Positions 51,147-60,107 are shown, counted from the stretch's first letter. The stretch is 64,000 nt of DNA from Pseudoneobacillus sp052180215 (GCF_052180215.1 NZ_CP197471.1:2514001-2578000); one strand, 5' to 3'. The notes: a model not told the origin generated them from the sequence alone. Translations and numbers: made by a program.

Positions 51147-52163
51147 TTATAATTGATGAACGATCTTTAAAGTTTGATTTATATCTTCTGTTGAAACGTT
51201 AAAATGGGTAACGAATCGTACTAAATTAGGACCAAAAGTTCCGCAAAGGATGTCCTTTTGCTTTAGCTTTTCAACAAATTCGGTTGAATTCATTTTTAAA
51301 CCACTTACGTCAACAACAACGATATTGGTGTCCACTTTATTAACCAGTTGGATTCCCGTTATATTCGCTAAACCATCTGCCAATACTTTTGCATTTTCAT
51401 GGTCTTCAATTAATCTTTCTCTCATTGTAGTTAAGGCTACCAATCCTGGAGCAGCAATAATACCAGCTTGTCTTAAACCTCCTCCAAGCCTTTTTCTCCA
51501 CTTATGTGCAGCTTTAATAAATTCCTTACTTCCTGCCAAAATAGATCCAACTGGTGCACCTAGTCCTTTAGATAAACAAATTTGAACCGTATCACAATAT
51601 TGAGTGAACTCAGTTACCGGTTTCTGGGATGCTGCCACAGCATTAAATAAACGTGCTCCATCCATATGGATAGGGATGTTCTTCTCCCTACCAACTTTAT
51701 ATATATCTTTCATATTATCAATTGAAATAATCGCACCTCCAGCACGATTATGTGTGTTTTCTAAACAAATTAACCCTGTTTCAGGAAAGTGTTGGTCTGC
51801 TTCACGAATAGCCTCACCTATAAGTTTGGGACACATTTCCCCTCTTTCGCCTTTTATTGTTCGTGTCTGAACTCCCGCTAAAGCTGCAACAGCACCTGAT
51901 TCATAATAGAAAATATGGGATTCACTTTCTAATATGATTTCATTTCCAGGTCTACAATGAGTCAAAACAGCAATTTGATTTCCTTGTGTACCACTAGTTA
52001 CATACAGTGCCGCTTCTTTACCCAATAACTGAGCAGCGGTTTCCTCTAACTTATTTATAGTCGGGTCCTCTCCGTAAACATCATCTCCTACTTCTGCAGA
52101 GTAAGCCGCTTTTCTCATTTCTTCCGTAGGCTTTGTTACTGTATCACTTCTAAGGTCGATCAT
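51147..52163 (-). CDS. ltaE: Low-specificity L-threonine aldolase
   Basis: This is a 338-aa PLP enzyme that splits L-threonine or allo-threonine to glycine and acetaldehyde. Marks are MIDLRSDTVTKPTEEMR, GDDVYGEDPTINKLE and the PLP lysine in ICLSKGLGAPVGS (Lys about residue 197). The length is standard. It is monocistronic. Anti-allo specificity cannot be read from sequence. Confidence 0.92.
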   Translation of the reverse strand: MIDLRSDTVTKPTEEMRKAAYSAEVGDDVYGEDPTINKLEETAAQLLGKEAALYVTSGTQGNQIAVLTHCRPGNEIILESESHIFYYESGAVAALAGVQTRTIKGERGEMCPKLIGEAIREADQHFPETGLICLENTHNRAGGAIISIDNMKDIYKVGREKNIPIHMDGARLFNAVAASQKPVTEFTQYCDTVQICLSKGLGAPVGSILAGSKEFIKAAHKWRKRLGGGLRQAGIIAAPGLVALTTMRERLIEDHENAKVLADGLANITGIQLVNKVDTNIVVVDVSGLKMNSTEFVEKLKQKDILCGTFGPNLVRFVTHFNVSTEDINQTLKIVHQL

Positions 52164-52212
52164 CTAAATTCCCTCCTAGAGCTTGTTTTCTTTATTATAG
52201 ATTTATTTTAAA

Positions 52213-52253
52213 AAATGTAAAAACCCAAGATCCTGTTACCAGAATCCCGGGTT
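52213..52253 (-). terminator. Terminator of the lipoprotein gene
   Basis: AACCCAAGATCCTG and CAGAATCCCGGGTT (52222-52253) pair with two mismatch positions; a T-rich stretch follows on the minus strand. Confidence 0.75.
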
Positions 52254-52261
52254 GTTTGTGA

Positions 52262-52747
52262 TTATTGGAATAATCCTTTAAATGCAGGTGCTGATAATTC
52301 TACTTTTTCGAATACACCAGTTACAGCATCAATATAAGATTGTTTGAAAGTGTCAGCTTCAGCAAAATCTTCAGAACCCGCCTTAACTAGCTCTGCTTTT
52401 TTAGTATAATATTGTGTTAAATCTTGAGTACCTTTTTCTAATTCACTTGCATAATCTTTTAATTCTTCCGGAACAGCTACAGCAGCAATATCAGTTGAAA
52501 AAGTTTTTGCTACTTCAACTGGATCTGATTCACCGTCACCAAATCCACCTTCAGCTGTACGAATAACCTTTGTTACTGCACCTTGATAAGATAAAAGAGC
52601 TGAACGTACTTCTTTATTTTGGTCAACCTTAGCAGTTTCTGCTACCTCAGTTTTCTCATCAGTACTTGCTTCTTTTTCAGTACTAGAGCAAGCAGCTAAA
52701 CCTAAAAGTAATACTGAAGATAATAATAAAGACAATGTTTTTTTCAT
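52262..52747 (-). CDS. Lipoprotein, unknown
   Basis: This is a 161-aa secreted lipoprotein. The signal peptide ends in LGLAAC with the lipidated Cys at residue 20. The mature part is helical, with Glu- and Lys-rich stretches (STEKEASTDEKTEVAETAKV), and no motif I know. ATG 52747 follows AAGGGGAGG. It is monocistronic. Its upstream region has a perfect 16-bp palindrome that may regulate it. Confidence 0.75.
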   Translation of the reverse strand: MKKTLSLLLSSVLLLGLAACSSTEKEASTDEKTEVAETAKVDQNKEVRSALLSYQGAVTKVIRTAEGGFGDGESDPVEVAKTFSTDIAAVAVPEELKDYASELEKGTQDLTQYYTKKAELVKAGSEDFAEADTFKQSYIDAVTGVFEKVELSAPAFKGLFQ

Positions 52748-52942
52748 GTTTTTTTCCTCCCCTTGTGTTTTATCTTTAGTGATAAAATAGACTGGCACAT
52801 TCTATTTATTTTTTACAGTCTGACTATCATCTAAAGACTTTTTTTACTTTGCTGACAATTTATAATTTAAACTATTTTTACAATATTTTGCAAGTGAAAA
52901 ATGTTAGATTTTCGAATTTTTTTCTATATTAAAATAATAATA

Positions 52943-52958
52943 TTGTGAATTTTCACAA
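52943..52958. promoter_or_regulatory. Perfect 16-bp palindrome, FNR/Rex-like
   Basis: TTGTGAATTTTCACAA at 52943-52958 is perfectly palindromic. Half sites match Fnr/CRP (TGTGA) and Rex (TTGTGAA) sites, but the spacing is two bases short for either. The gap 52748-53104 (357 bp) holds this and AT-rich DNA; no gene is seen in it. Confidence 0.4.
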
Positions 52959-53104
52959 AAATGTACGTTTTTTACAACATTAAGAAAATTCCCAAATTGC
53001 ACTTTATTTACATAACATAGTAGTAAACTGTATTGTTCTACTATCAGTTTTGATTTTAGGAAAGCTTTATCCTTTTATCTTTTTATATAAAGGAGGTGTA
53101 TCCA

Positions 53105-53881
53105 TTGTCCCTAAATAACTGGCAGCACCCTTCAAAAGTATTTAAGCCAGCACAACCCAAACCTCAAAGTAATCAAGAAAGCTTTCGACTAAATTTCCTT
53201 TCTGAATTTGTTTCAAAACAAATAAGTCAAAATCATAATCTTAATCAATCGATGAATGAGATTATTCATTCTGTAGAACAAAGCCATCAAAAAATGGACT
53301 TTATCATTTGTGAAAATGAAAATCAAAAAAACCAATCTGATGTCTTTCTTGAAAAAGTAATCAATCAAGAAAAATTAACAGAAGAAGTATTATCTTCTCT
53401 TAACAATCTAAGGGAGCAACAGAGTCAACTATCAGATAGTATGATGAATGAAAAATGGATGAATGAAGCTATTTTAGATCAATTAAGTTTTCAAGATCAG
53501 CAATTACGAAATACAAATCTTCAGCTGGAGAATTATGTGAATCTTGCTCAGAATCTTTCTTTACAATTAGTTCAACAGGAGAAAATCTTAAAAGAAATGG
53601 ACCAAAAAATTCAAGTCCATGATATTTATCATAGTACAGTCATGGATAGATTGGATAAACAAGATGCATTTAACGAAAAAGTGATAAGACAAATCGATCA
53701 TTTAAAATCAATTCTGTACGAACGCGTAAGTAACATTATTGAAAAAATAGAAAGTTCTTACCATTCTACTACCGATTATTTTAATGGCATCATTAATCAG
53801 TCTGGATTTATGAAACCTTTCCTTTTATCAACCAGGCCAAAAGAGAAAAGTGAAAAAGAAAAAGAAACAAAACCTAACTAA
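53105..53881 (+). CDS. Coiled-coil protein, unknown
   Basis: This is a 258-aa hydrophilic protein dominated by heptad-rich helix (about residues 30-225; for example EKLTEEVLSSLNNLREQQSQL and LVQQEKILKEMDQKI). The frame starts at TTG 53105, six bases after a consensus AAAGGAGGTG. No TM or signal peptide is seen. It has Gln, Asn and Met repeats suggestive of a structural or surface protein. I do not recognise a family. Confidence 0.7.
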   Translation: MSLNNWQHPSKVFKPAQPKPQSNQESFRLNFLSEFVSKQISQNHNLNQSMNEIIHSVEQSHQKMDFIICENENQKNQSDVFLEKVINQEKLTEEVLSSLNNLREQQSQLSDSMMNEKWMNEAILDQLSFQDQQLRNTNLQLENYVNLAQNLSLQLVQQEKILKEMDQKIQVHDIYHSTVMDRLDKQDAFNEKVIRQIDHLKSILYERVSNIIEKIESSYHSTTDYFNGIINQSGFMKPFLLSTRPKEKSEKEKETKPN

Positions 53882-53888
53882 CAATTAG

Positions 53889-53918
53889 AACCTCCTACTT
53901 TCTATGGTAGGAGGTTTT
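53889..53918 (+). terminator. Terminator after coiled-coil gene
   Basis: AACCTCCTAC and GTAGGAGGTT (53889-53916) form a 10-bp stem, followed by TT. Confidence 0.8.
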
Positions 53919-53999
53919 AACTGTTCATTTTATTGTTTCGTTTATGATTTTTACAAAATTATGTCTTTCTAGCGTTGTTCACATTTCCTTCACTACTTT

Positions 54000-54015
54000 T
54001 GTGAAAAACCTCACA
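54000..54015 (+). promoter_or_regulatory. FNR box upstream of narK
   Basis: TGTGA-AAAACC-TCACA at 54000-54015 is an exact match to the B. subtilis Fnr consensus TGTGA-N6-TCACA. It is centred 41.5 bp upstream of the predicted start of narK transcription, the classic position of a class II activator. The same site overlaps a partial Rex-like site, so redox control by Rex cannot be excluded. Confidence 0.85.
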
Positions 54016-54036
54016 CTTTTTAAACTTATAAATTTA

Positions 54037-54042
54037 TATATT
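54037..54042 (+). promoter_or_regulatory. narK -10 box
   Basis: TATATT at 54037-54042 is the -10 element. Transcription would begin near 54049. There is no good -35, as expected when FNR activates from position -41.5. Confidence 0.65.
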
Positions 54043-54110
54043 AGCAATGTAAAAGTTATTTATATTACTAACTTATAAATTATTAAGTTTAATAAATGGA
54101 GGAACACGTC

Positions 54111-55397
54111 ATGGCACGAATTAACTATTGGAACCCCGAGGATGAAAAGTTTTGGAACACGGAAGGAAAAAAACACGCAAAAAGAAATCTATGGATCTCT
54201 GTACCATCTTTAATGATGGCATTTATCGTTTGGCAAATATGGTCAGTTGTGGCTGTACGGTTAAATGATATTGGATTCCAGTTTACTGAAGAACAGTTAT
54301 TCTCCCTTGCCGCCATTCCAGGTTTAGTTGGGGCAACAATGAGATTCATCTATACATTCGGAGTAGGAAAATTTGGTGGTAGAAACTGGACTGTTTTTTC
54401 TACAGCCATTTTAGCCATCCCCGCAACTGGTATCGGTATCGCAGTACAAAATCCGGATACACCATACGGAATTATGTTACTTCTGGCTGCACTTTGTGGT
54501 CTTGGTGGAGGAAATTTCTCTTCCTCAGTAGCAAATATCAGCTTCTTCTTTCCTAAAAAAGAAAAAGGTACAGCACTTGGAATTAATGGTGGTTTAGGAA
54601 ATATGGGTGTTTCTGTTGTACAATTTGTTACACCACTAATTATTACGACTGGTACTTTTGCTTTTATCGGCGGAGAAGGTCAAGTTTTACCTAATGGATC
54701 ACAAGTTTGGTTGCAAAATGCTGCGTTTATTTGGGTTATACCTATTATTCTATTAACGATTATTGCTGCATTTGGAATGGATAACCTACCAAATGCAACA
54801 CAATCTGTAAAAGATCAATTTGTTATTGTAAAACGTAAACATACTTGGATAATGTCTGTATTATATGTTGCAACTTTTGGATCTTTTATTGGCTATTCAG
54901 CTGCATTTCCGTTGTTACTAAAATCTTTATTCCCTGATTATATATCACTTGCCTTTTTAGGTGCTTTAGTCGCTGCAGCAGCTAGACCAATCGGTGGCTG
55001 GATTTCCGATAAACTTGGTGGTTCACGTGTTACCTTCATTGTACTTATCGTTATGACATTAGGTGCTTTTTCTGTCATTCACTTTATCAATCAAAAAGAT
55101 TTTTCCGGATTCCTACTTTCATTTTTAGTGTTATTCTTAGCGGCTGGTGTTGGTTCAGGTTCAACTTTCCAGATGATTCCCAATATTTTCATCCCTAAGG
55201 AAGCTGCACCTGTACTAGGATTCACTGCAGCATTTGCCGCTTATGGTTCATTCTTGATTCCAAAGCTATTTGGTTGGTCTGTAAAAACAACGGGCACACC
55301 TGTTACAGCTTTTTACTTCTTTATTGCTACGTATGTCATTTCAATGATCTTAAATTGGTTCTACTATCAAAGAAAAAATGCTGAAGTGAAATGTTAA
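54111..55397 (+). CDS. narK: Nitrate/nitrite transporter (MFS)
   Basis: This is a 428-aa major facilitator of the NarK/NasA type with 12 TM helices. The family marks are GGGNFSSSVANISFFFPKKEKG and GINGGLGNMGVSVVQF. It imports nitrate and/or exports nitrite. The start at 54111 follows GGAGG by eight bases. In B. subtilis narK is coupled to fnr; here no fnr follows. The FNR box upstream indicates induction without oxygen. It is monocistronic. Confidence 0.9.
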   Translation: MARINYWNPEDEKFWNTEGKKHAKRNLWISVPSLMMAFIVWQIWSVVAVRLNDIGFQFTEEQLFSLAAIPGLVGATMRFIYTFGVGKFGGRNWTVFSTAILAIPATGIGIAVQNPDTPYGIMLLLAALCGLGGGNFSSSVANISFFFPKKEKGTALGINGGLGNMGVSVVQFVTPLIITTGTFAFIGGEGQVLPNGSQVWLQNAAFIWVIPIILLTIIAAFGMDNLPNATQSVKDQFVIVKRKHTWIMSVLYVATFGSFIGYSAAFPLLLKSLFPDYISLAFLGALVAAAARPIGGWISDKLGGSRVTFIVLIVMTLGAFSVIHFINQKDFSGFLLSFLVLFLAAGVGSGSTFQMIPNIFIPKEAAPVLGFTAAFAAYGSFLIPKLFGWSVKTTGTPVTAFYFFIATYVISMILNWFYYQRKNAEVKC

Positions 55398-55409
55398 CCT
55401 CCTTAAACG

Positions 55410-55434
55410 GACCGGCCCAGCCGGTCTTTTTTTT
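55410..55434 (+). terminator. Terminator of narK
   Basis: GACCGGC, three bases and GCCGGTC (55410-55426), followed by eight T. Confidence 0.9.
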
Positions 55435-55551
55435 CATCATAAAAATAGTACTAATAACCTATTAAAAATTAATTGAAAATTTAGTTAATTAGTCCGTGCC
55501 ATATTTTATCACTTTACATATATTACTAATAGAAGGAAGGGAGGGAATCAT

Positions 55552-55734
55552 ATGTATCTTGTTGTACTTTATTTAGCTAGTATTGTTGCTGGCTATGCAT
55601 TATCAAAACTTCCAAGTGTAGATTTTCTAAGTGGACTTGGAAATATCTTTAATGCTATTAGTGCCTTATCAATGATTGTCTTTTCTTTAGCAATATTATA
55701 TATGGGTGTTAAAGCACTTATAAAAAAGTCATAA
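55552..55734 (+). CDS. Small two-helix membrane protein
   Basis: This is a 60-aa hydrophobic protein with two TM helices (about residues 2-16 and 31-54) and a basic end (KALIKKS). GGGAGG lies seven bases before the ATG. It could be a small holin-like or regulatory membrane protein, but I see no family. A perfect terminator follows. Confidence 0.65.
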   Translation: MYLVVLYLASIVAGYALSKLPSVDFLSGLGNIFNAISALSMIVFSLAILYMGVKALIKKS

Positions 55735-55741
55735 ATAGATG

Positions 55742-55776
55742 AAAAAGGAGAAAGGGTATCCCTTTCTCCTTTTTTA
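55742..55776 (+). terminator. Terminator after small membrane protein
   Basis: AAAAAGGAGAAAGGG, three bases and CCCTTTCTCCTTTTT form a 15-bp perfect stem. Confidence 0.9.
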
Positions 55777-55836
55777 TAAGTTGGCTTATTAACCGAGCTG
55801 TTAACATAGCAAAGGTTATAAGTTTGTGTTGTAAGT

Positions 55837-56928
55837 TTAATCAAGGAATTGAAATGTTTCGATCGCATATTTAGCTTCTGTTTTTAACATATCAAATGGA
55901 TAAAAGAGGCTACTATCCTCAAATGGGTTTCCTTTTGTAATAGCAGCAACAAAAACAATATCATCCTTTTTTGCAAGCTCCGTTAATTCAATTTCTTCAT
56001 TACTCGATGACTTTAATTCCTGCCACTCTTCTTCTGTAAGAAATTTAATCGATAAAAATTCTGTAGGTTTGGTTGCTTCTTTTTCAAACAAAAAATTCAT
56101 TTCTTTTTCTGATTGCTCGACTCTAAATAAATTCTGCCATTTATTTGGAGTATTAATTTCAAATCCGTATGTTGGATTATATTGTGAGCTGAATCCATAC
56201 AGATATGGTGTCTCTTCAATCAAACCATTTCTTCCATTTAGAAAGCTAAAACTTTTTATAATAGAAGGAACCTCTGCCGAAAGTTTTCCAAATTGAGACA
56301 CATCCTCTTCATCTGTTAATGCCAAATCTAAAGGCAGATTGTAGCGGTAAATATCATTATCTAATATAGCGAAATCAGTAGAAGGGTCGGGTCCACCATC
56401 ATAATAAAACTTTAATCTATCTTCCACTTTATCAATACTTATAGTGAAAATATTTTGGCGACTTCCATCTTTGCCCATCATATAAAAGCTCCTACTATTT
56501 TCTAACTCCTCGACATTCACCTTGTTTATCCAATCATTTGGGAAATCTAGTTTAAAAGAAAAAGTCTCATCTACATATTGACTACTTGTCAAAATAGGTC
56601 CTTGCTCGTTTATCTTACCTGGTAAATCCTCATCAATCTGATCAGGTTGCCTTACTACACCACTGTGTCCTTGCTGCGAATTTTTTGTTTCGTGAATGTA
56701 GTCTACTACGATCGTCGTAATGATTGCTAACATTCCACAATAAGCAAGAATGGTTAACACACCACGAAATGGATGACGAAATCTCTGTATGATTCGGTTT
56801 TGTTTATCGTTATATTCACTATTCTTTAATTTACGAAAGACTGCTTGACGCTGTTTGGAACCAAACTGAAAATCTTTAAAGGTAGTTTCTGTTATTTCTT
56901 GTTTGATATTCTTTAATTGATCTTCCAT
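55837..56928 (-). CDS. Anti-sigma factor-like membrane protein
   Basis: This is a 363-aa protein. A cytoplasmic part of about 60 residues (ending FRHPFRG) is followed by one TM helix (VLTILAYCGMLAIITTIVVDY, about 57-77). The outer part of about 280 residues is not of known type. It begins 4 bases after the sigma-factor stop; AAAGGAGG lies ten bases before the ATG. Position after an ECF sigma factor makes an anti-sigma role likely, but no ASD-type zinc motif is seen. Confidence 0.7.
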   Translation of the reverse strand: MEDQLKNIKQEITETTFKDFQFGSKQRQAVFRKLKNSEYNDKQNRIIQRFRHPFRGVLTILAYCGMLAIITTIVVDYIHETKNSQQGHSGVVRQPDQIDEDLPGKINEQGPILTSSQYVDETFSFKLDFPNDWINKVNVEELENSRSFYMMGKDGSRQNIFTISIDKVEDRLKFYYDGGPDPSTDFAILDNDIYRYNLPLDLALTDEEDVSQFGKLSAEVPSIIKSFSFLNGRNGLIEETPYLYGFSSQYNPTYGFEINTPNKWQNLFRVEQSEKEMNFLFEKEATKPTEFLSIKFLTEEEWQELKSSSNEEIELTELAKKDDIVFVAAITKGNPFEDSSLFYPFDMLKTEAKYAIETFQFLD

Positions 56929-56931
56929 GTA

Positions 56932-57471
56932 TTATAAGCCTCCTTTCGTAATTTCTCTCTTTAATAATTCCTTCGCTCTTTTTAACCTAGACTTTAATGT
57001 ATTAATATTTAGATTCAATAATTGACTCATTTCATTTAAGTTCATTTCTTCAAAATAAAATAAATAAATGACTTCCCTATATTTTAAGGGTAATAAAAAA
57101 ATTAGATTTGACAGTTTAGACTTTTCATCCTTTTGAATAATGATCTCATCTGTTTCCTTATCTCTTGAACCCATTTTCAAGTCAAAAACAGTACTTAAAA
57201 CAGTGCTTCGATAAGACCAACTTTTTAAATAATCCTTACATCGATTTACAGTAATTCGGTAAAGCCAGGTTTTAATGGAAGATTCCCATTGAAATCGATC
57301 AAGATGAGTATAAGCACTTATAAATACTTCTTGTGCCAATTCCTCTGCAATAGACCGATTCTTAACATACGAATAAGCCAAATATAAAATATCATTCCCG
57401 TAATCTATCATCATTTTTTCCAACAATTCATCTTTATTTATTTCTGGAGGTTTTCTATCTGGAATGCTCAT
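56932..57471 (-). CDS. ECF-family RNA polymerase sigma factor
   Basis: This is a 179-aa ECF sigma factor, the second one in the window. Region 2 is EELAQEVFISAYTHLDRF, then SSIKTWLYRITVNRCKDYL. Region 4 is LPLKYREVIYLFYFEEMNLNEM, then LNINTLKSRLKRAKELL. ATG 57471 follows GAAGGTGAG. It is transcribed with the anti-sigma-like gene. The inducing signal is unknown. Confidence 0.88.
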   Translation of the reverse strand: MSIPDRKPPEINKDELLEKMMIDYGNDILYLAYSYVKNRSIAEELAQEVFISAYTHLDRFQWESSIKTWLYRITVNRCKDYLKSWSYRSTVLSTVFDLKMGSRDKETDEIIIQKDEKSKLSNLIFLLPLKYREVIYLFYFEEMNLNEMSQLLNLNINTLKSRLKRAKELLKREITKGGL

Positions 57472-57567
57472 TATCTCACCTTCACTCTATTTAAACTTTC
57501 TTCTATTAGTTTAGACGAAGTCGAGGTGGAAAAAGATGTATTTTTTAAAAATTAATTTAAATAAAAA

Positions 57568-57840
57568 GCTCTGTTAAACAAGAATGTTGATTTCCGCTGC
57601 AGGCACTCGCTTTCCGCGGGAAGAATTATGAAAAAGCCCTACTGCCGGCTTTTTCAAAAATCAAATTCTTCCTTGGGGCGTGCGGTGAGCCTCCTCGTCG
57701 CTATCGCTCCTGTGGGGTACAAATGGTCCCTCTTGTGGACCATTTTACTAGGTCTCACCTGTCCCGCTGCTCCCGCAGGAGTCTCGTACCTTCCTCTCCA
57801 ATCAACTTTGTTAAAAAGCAACACTGCTCTTTAACAGAGC
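57568..57840. mobile_element. MITE-like element, 273 bp
   Basis: The ends are perfect 11-bp inverted repeats: GCTCTGTTAAA (57568-57578) and TTTAACAGAGC (57830-57840). Inside lie GC-rich blocks (CGCTTTCCGCGGG, CCGCTGCTCCCGCAGGAG) unlike the surroundings, and extra hairpins: GAAGAATT...AATTCTTC and AATGGTCC/GGACCATT. There is no transposase. The same motif set occurs in intergenic repeats I recall from many Bacillaceae genomes. No clear target duplication was found. Confidence 0.8.
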
Positions 57841-57849
57841 CAAATTAAA

Positions 57850-57887
57850 AGAAAACGGACTTATCCATTGAATTAGACAAGTCCGTT
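57850..57887 (-). terminator. Terminator after formate dehydrogenase
   Basis: AACGGACTT (57854-57862) and AAGTCCGTT (57879-57887) pair; the minus strand continues TTCTTTTAATTT. Confidence 0.75.
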
Positions 57888-57892
57888 ACTTA

Positions 57893-59956
57893 CTATTCTG
57901 CTAATTTAATATTAACTGCACATGCCTTAAATTCAGCTGTACCTGAAATGGGATCAAATTCATTAATCGTTAACACATTGGTTGGAACTTCTCTCCAATG
58001 AAAGCTCATAAATACGAGACCTGGTACAACTTGGTCTGTCACTTTTGCTTTTACTTTTAAACTGCCCCTTCTTGAGGAAACTTCGACTACACTTTCATTT
58101 TCAATGCCTAATTTCGCTGCATCTACAGGATGGATATCCACTGTTTCCTCTGTTTGCTTCACTTTAACACCTGGAGCATAATATCTAGTTTGCATGTGAG
58201 TGTTGTATGACTCATAACGTCTACCCGTTGTTAAGGTGAAAGGATATTCCTCATCTGGCAATTCTATTGGCTCAGTATACGTTACAGGTACAAATTTTGA
58301 TTTCCAACCAGAAGGGTTATTATTTTCATGGAATTTCTCATGAAGAATATACGTTCCAGGATGACTTTCATTAGGACAAGGGTAATGGATACTGTATTCC
58401 TTGTCTAATCTAGAATAAGAAATACCACCATACATTTCTGGTGAAAGTCTTCTTAATTCATTCCAGATTTCTTCACTGTTTTCATACTCCATTGGATAAC
58501 CCATCTTGGCAGCCAGTTCACAAAGGATCGCCCAATCCTCTTTCACATCTGGATACGGCTCCACGGCTTTTCTTACCCTCTGTATTCTGCGGTCCGTATT
58601 GGTATAGGTACCATCTACTTCACCCCATGATGCAGCTGGTAAAACAACATCCGCTATTTCTGCTGTATCCGTCATAAAGATATCCTGAACAATAAGTAGC
58701 TCTAGCTTCTCAAATATTTTTCGGGTATGGTTCATATTAACATCTGCTAGTATTGGATTTTCACCGATACAATAAAGTGCCTTTACTTGACCGTTTTCCA
58801 TTTTTTCAAAGGTTCTTGTTTGAGTATCTCCTACCTTCGTAGGTATTTTAATACCCCAATCTTTTTCAAAACGATTGCGATATTCATCGTTTAAGATACT
58901 GATTGCTCCTGGTAATTGGTTTGGTAAACACCCCATATCACCGGCACCCTGAACATTATTTTGACCACGAAGTGGCATGATTCCTGTACCCTTTTTCCCT
59001 ATATTCCCAGTTAATAAAGCAAGATTAGCAATATCTAAAACATTATTTACTCCACAATGATGTTCAGTTATGCCAAGAGTATAAGCAATCATCGAATTTC
59101 CTGAAGTAGCGTATTCTCTTGCAGTCTCTATAATTTCATCTGGTGACAAACCAGTAACCATTGAGGCATATTCAGGTGTGTATCTTTCAACTTGTTTTTC
59201 CAATTCCCCAAAATCCACGGTAAATTGTTCAATAAAATTAGGGTTGTATAGTTTTTCCTTCATAATAACGCGAATCATCGCATTGATTAAGGCAATGTCT
59301 GAACCAACTTGCAGCTGTAGATGGCGATGAGCGATCTTTACCATATCAATCTTTCTTGGATCGATCACAATTACTTTTAAGCCTGCTTTTGCTGCCTTTT
59401 TAATTCGATTTGCAATAATCGGATGGGCTTCAGTTGTATTTGAACCCATTAAAAGCAATACCTTTGCTTCATAAAAATCATCTAAAGTATTCGTAGGGAA
59501 ACCGCTTCCAAAAATAGTTGCCAGACCGGCAACGCTTGGTGCGTGTCACGTTCGGTTACAACCATCTATATGGTTATTTCCAATGACAGTTCGCATAAAT
59601 TTCTGAGTAACATAGTTTGATTCATTGGTACTTCTCGCACAAGCAAACATGGAGATAGCATCTGTTCCCCAATCAGCTTTTATTTGATTTAGCTTTTGGG
59701 CAATGAATTCATAAGCCTCATCCCACGTAGCTTGAACAAGTTTCCCTGCCTTTCTAATAAGAGGATGCTTTAACCTTTCATCAGCATGAACATATTCATA
59801 AGCAAAAGCACCTTTTACACAGGTTTGACCATTATTAACTGGAGCATCCTTATCTCCACGAATCTTAGTAATACGATTATTATTTACTTCAAGAACTAGT
59901 CCACATCCTGTTCCACAATAGCCACATACCGTTTTAACATGCTTTGTATCCTCCAT
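57893..59956 (-). CDS. fdhF: Selenocysteine-containing formate dehydrogenase (molybdopterin), UGA at residue 137
   Basis: Two ORFs in one frame (57893-59548 with its upstream half to 59956) read as one 687-aa FdhF protein if the TGA at 59546-59548 is decoded. The 4Fe-4S cysteines are at 11, 14, 18 and 46, the spacing of E. coli FdhF. The TGA falls at residue 137, followed by HAPSVAGL; E. coli has Sec140-His141. A hairpin GTTGCC-GGTCT-GGCAAC starts 12 nt after the TGA. Length is near E. coli FdhF and lacks the N-terminal domain of the usual Bacillus YjgC type. ATG 59956 follows GGAGGGG. A nonsense mutation remains possible but unlikely. Confidence 0.9.
59517..59533 (-). promoter_or_regulatory. 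Bacterial SECIS hairpin in fdhF
   Basis: On the minus strand GTTGCC (59533-59528), loop GGTCT and GGCAAC (59522-59517) follow the in-frame TGA by 12 nt. The 5-nt GGUCU loop is the same as in the E. coli fdhF SECIS hairpin, the SelB-binding element. A lower stem CCAA/TTGG may extend it. Confidence 0.8.
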
Positions 59957-60033
59957 CAAATCCCCTCCTTCACAATAGACAAGCATTTAAAAATATATTC
60001 CCTACTATCATATTAGTATATTTTTCTATCAAG

Positions 60034-60046
60034 AATGTTGAACATT
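60034..60046. promoter_or_regulatory. Palindrome upstream of fdhF
   Basis: AATGTTGAACATT is a perfect 13-bp palindrome about 80 bp upstream of the fdhF start. A weak TTGATA-type -35 region overlaps. It is a candidate operator; the binding protein is unknown. Confidence 0.4.
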
Positions 60047-60069
60047 TTCTGACAAATTAAATAACCAAA

Positions 60070-60097
60070 TAAAAAAACGGAAAGTTACCTTTCCGTT
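60070..60097 (-). terminator. Terminator of the histidine kinase gene
   Basis: On the minus strand AACGGAAAG and CTTTCCGTT pair with a 4-nt loop and are followed by seven T. Confidence 0.85.
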
Positions 60098-60107
60098 TTC
60101 ATTTTGT

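Noticed and set aside
53011..53019. SigK-like -10 (CATAACATA) before the coiled-coil gene
   Set aside because: No matching -35 AC element lies at the right distance, so I do not call a sporulation promoter.
57628..57834. 68-aa ORF on the plus strand
   Set aside because: It lies wholly inside the MITE-like element, follows its inverted repeats, and has no ribosome site.
57893..59986. Two separate genes or a frame-broken formate dehydrogenase
   Set aside because: Both parts are in the same frame and the stop is a UGA at the selenocysteine position with a SECIS-like hairpin.
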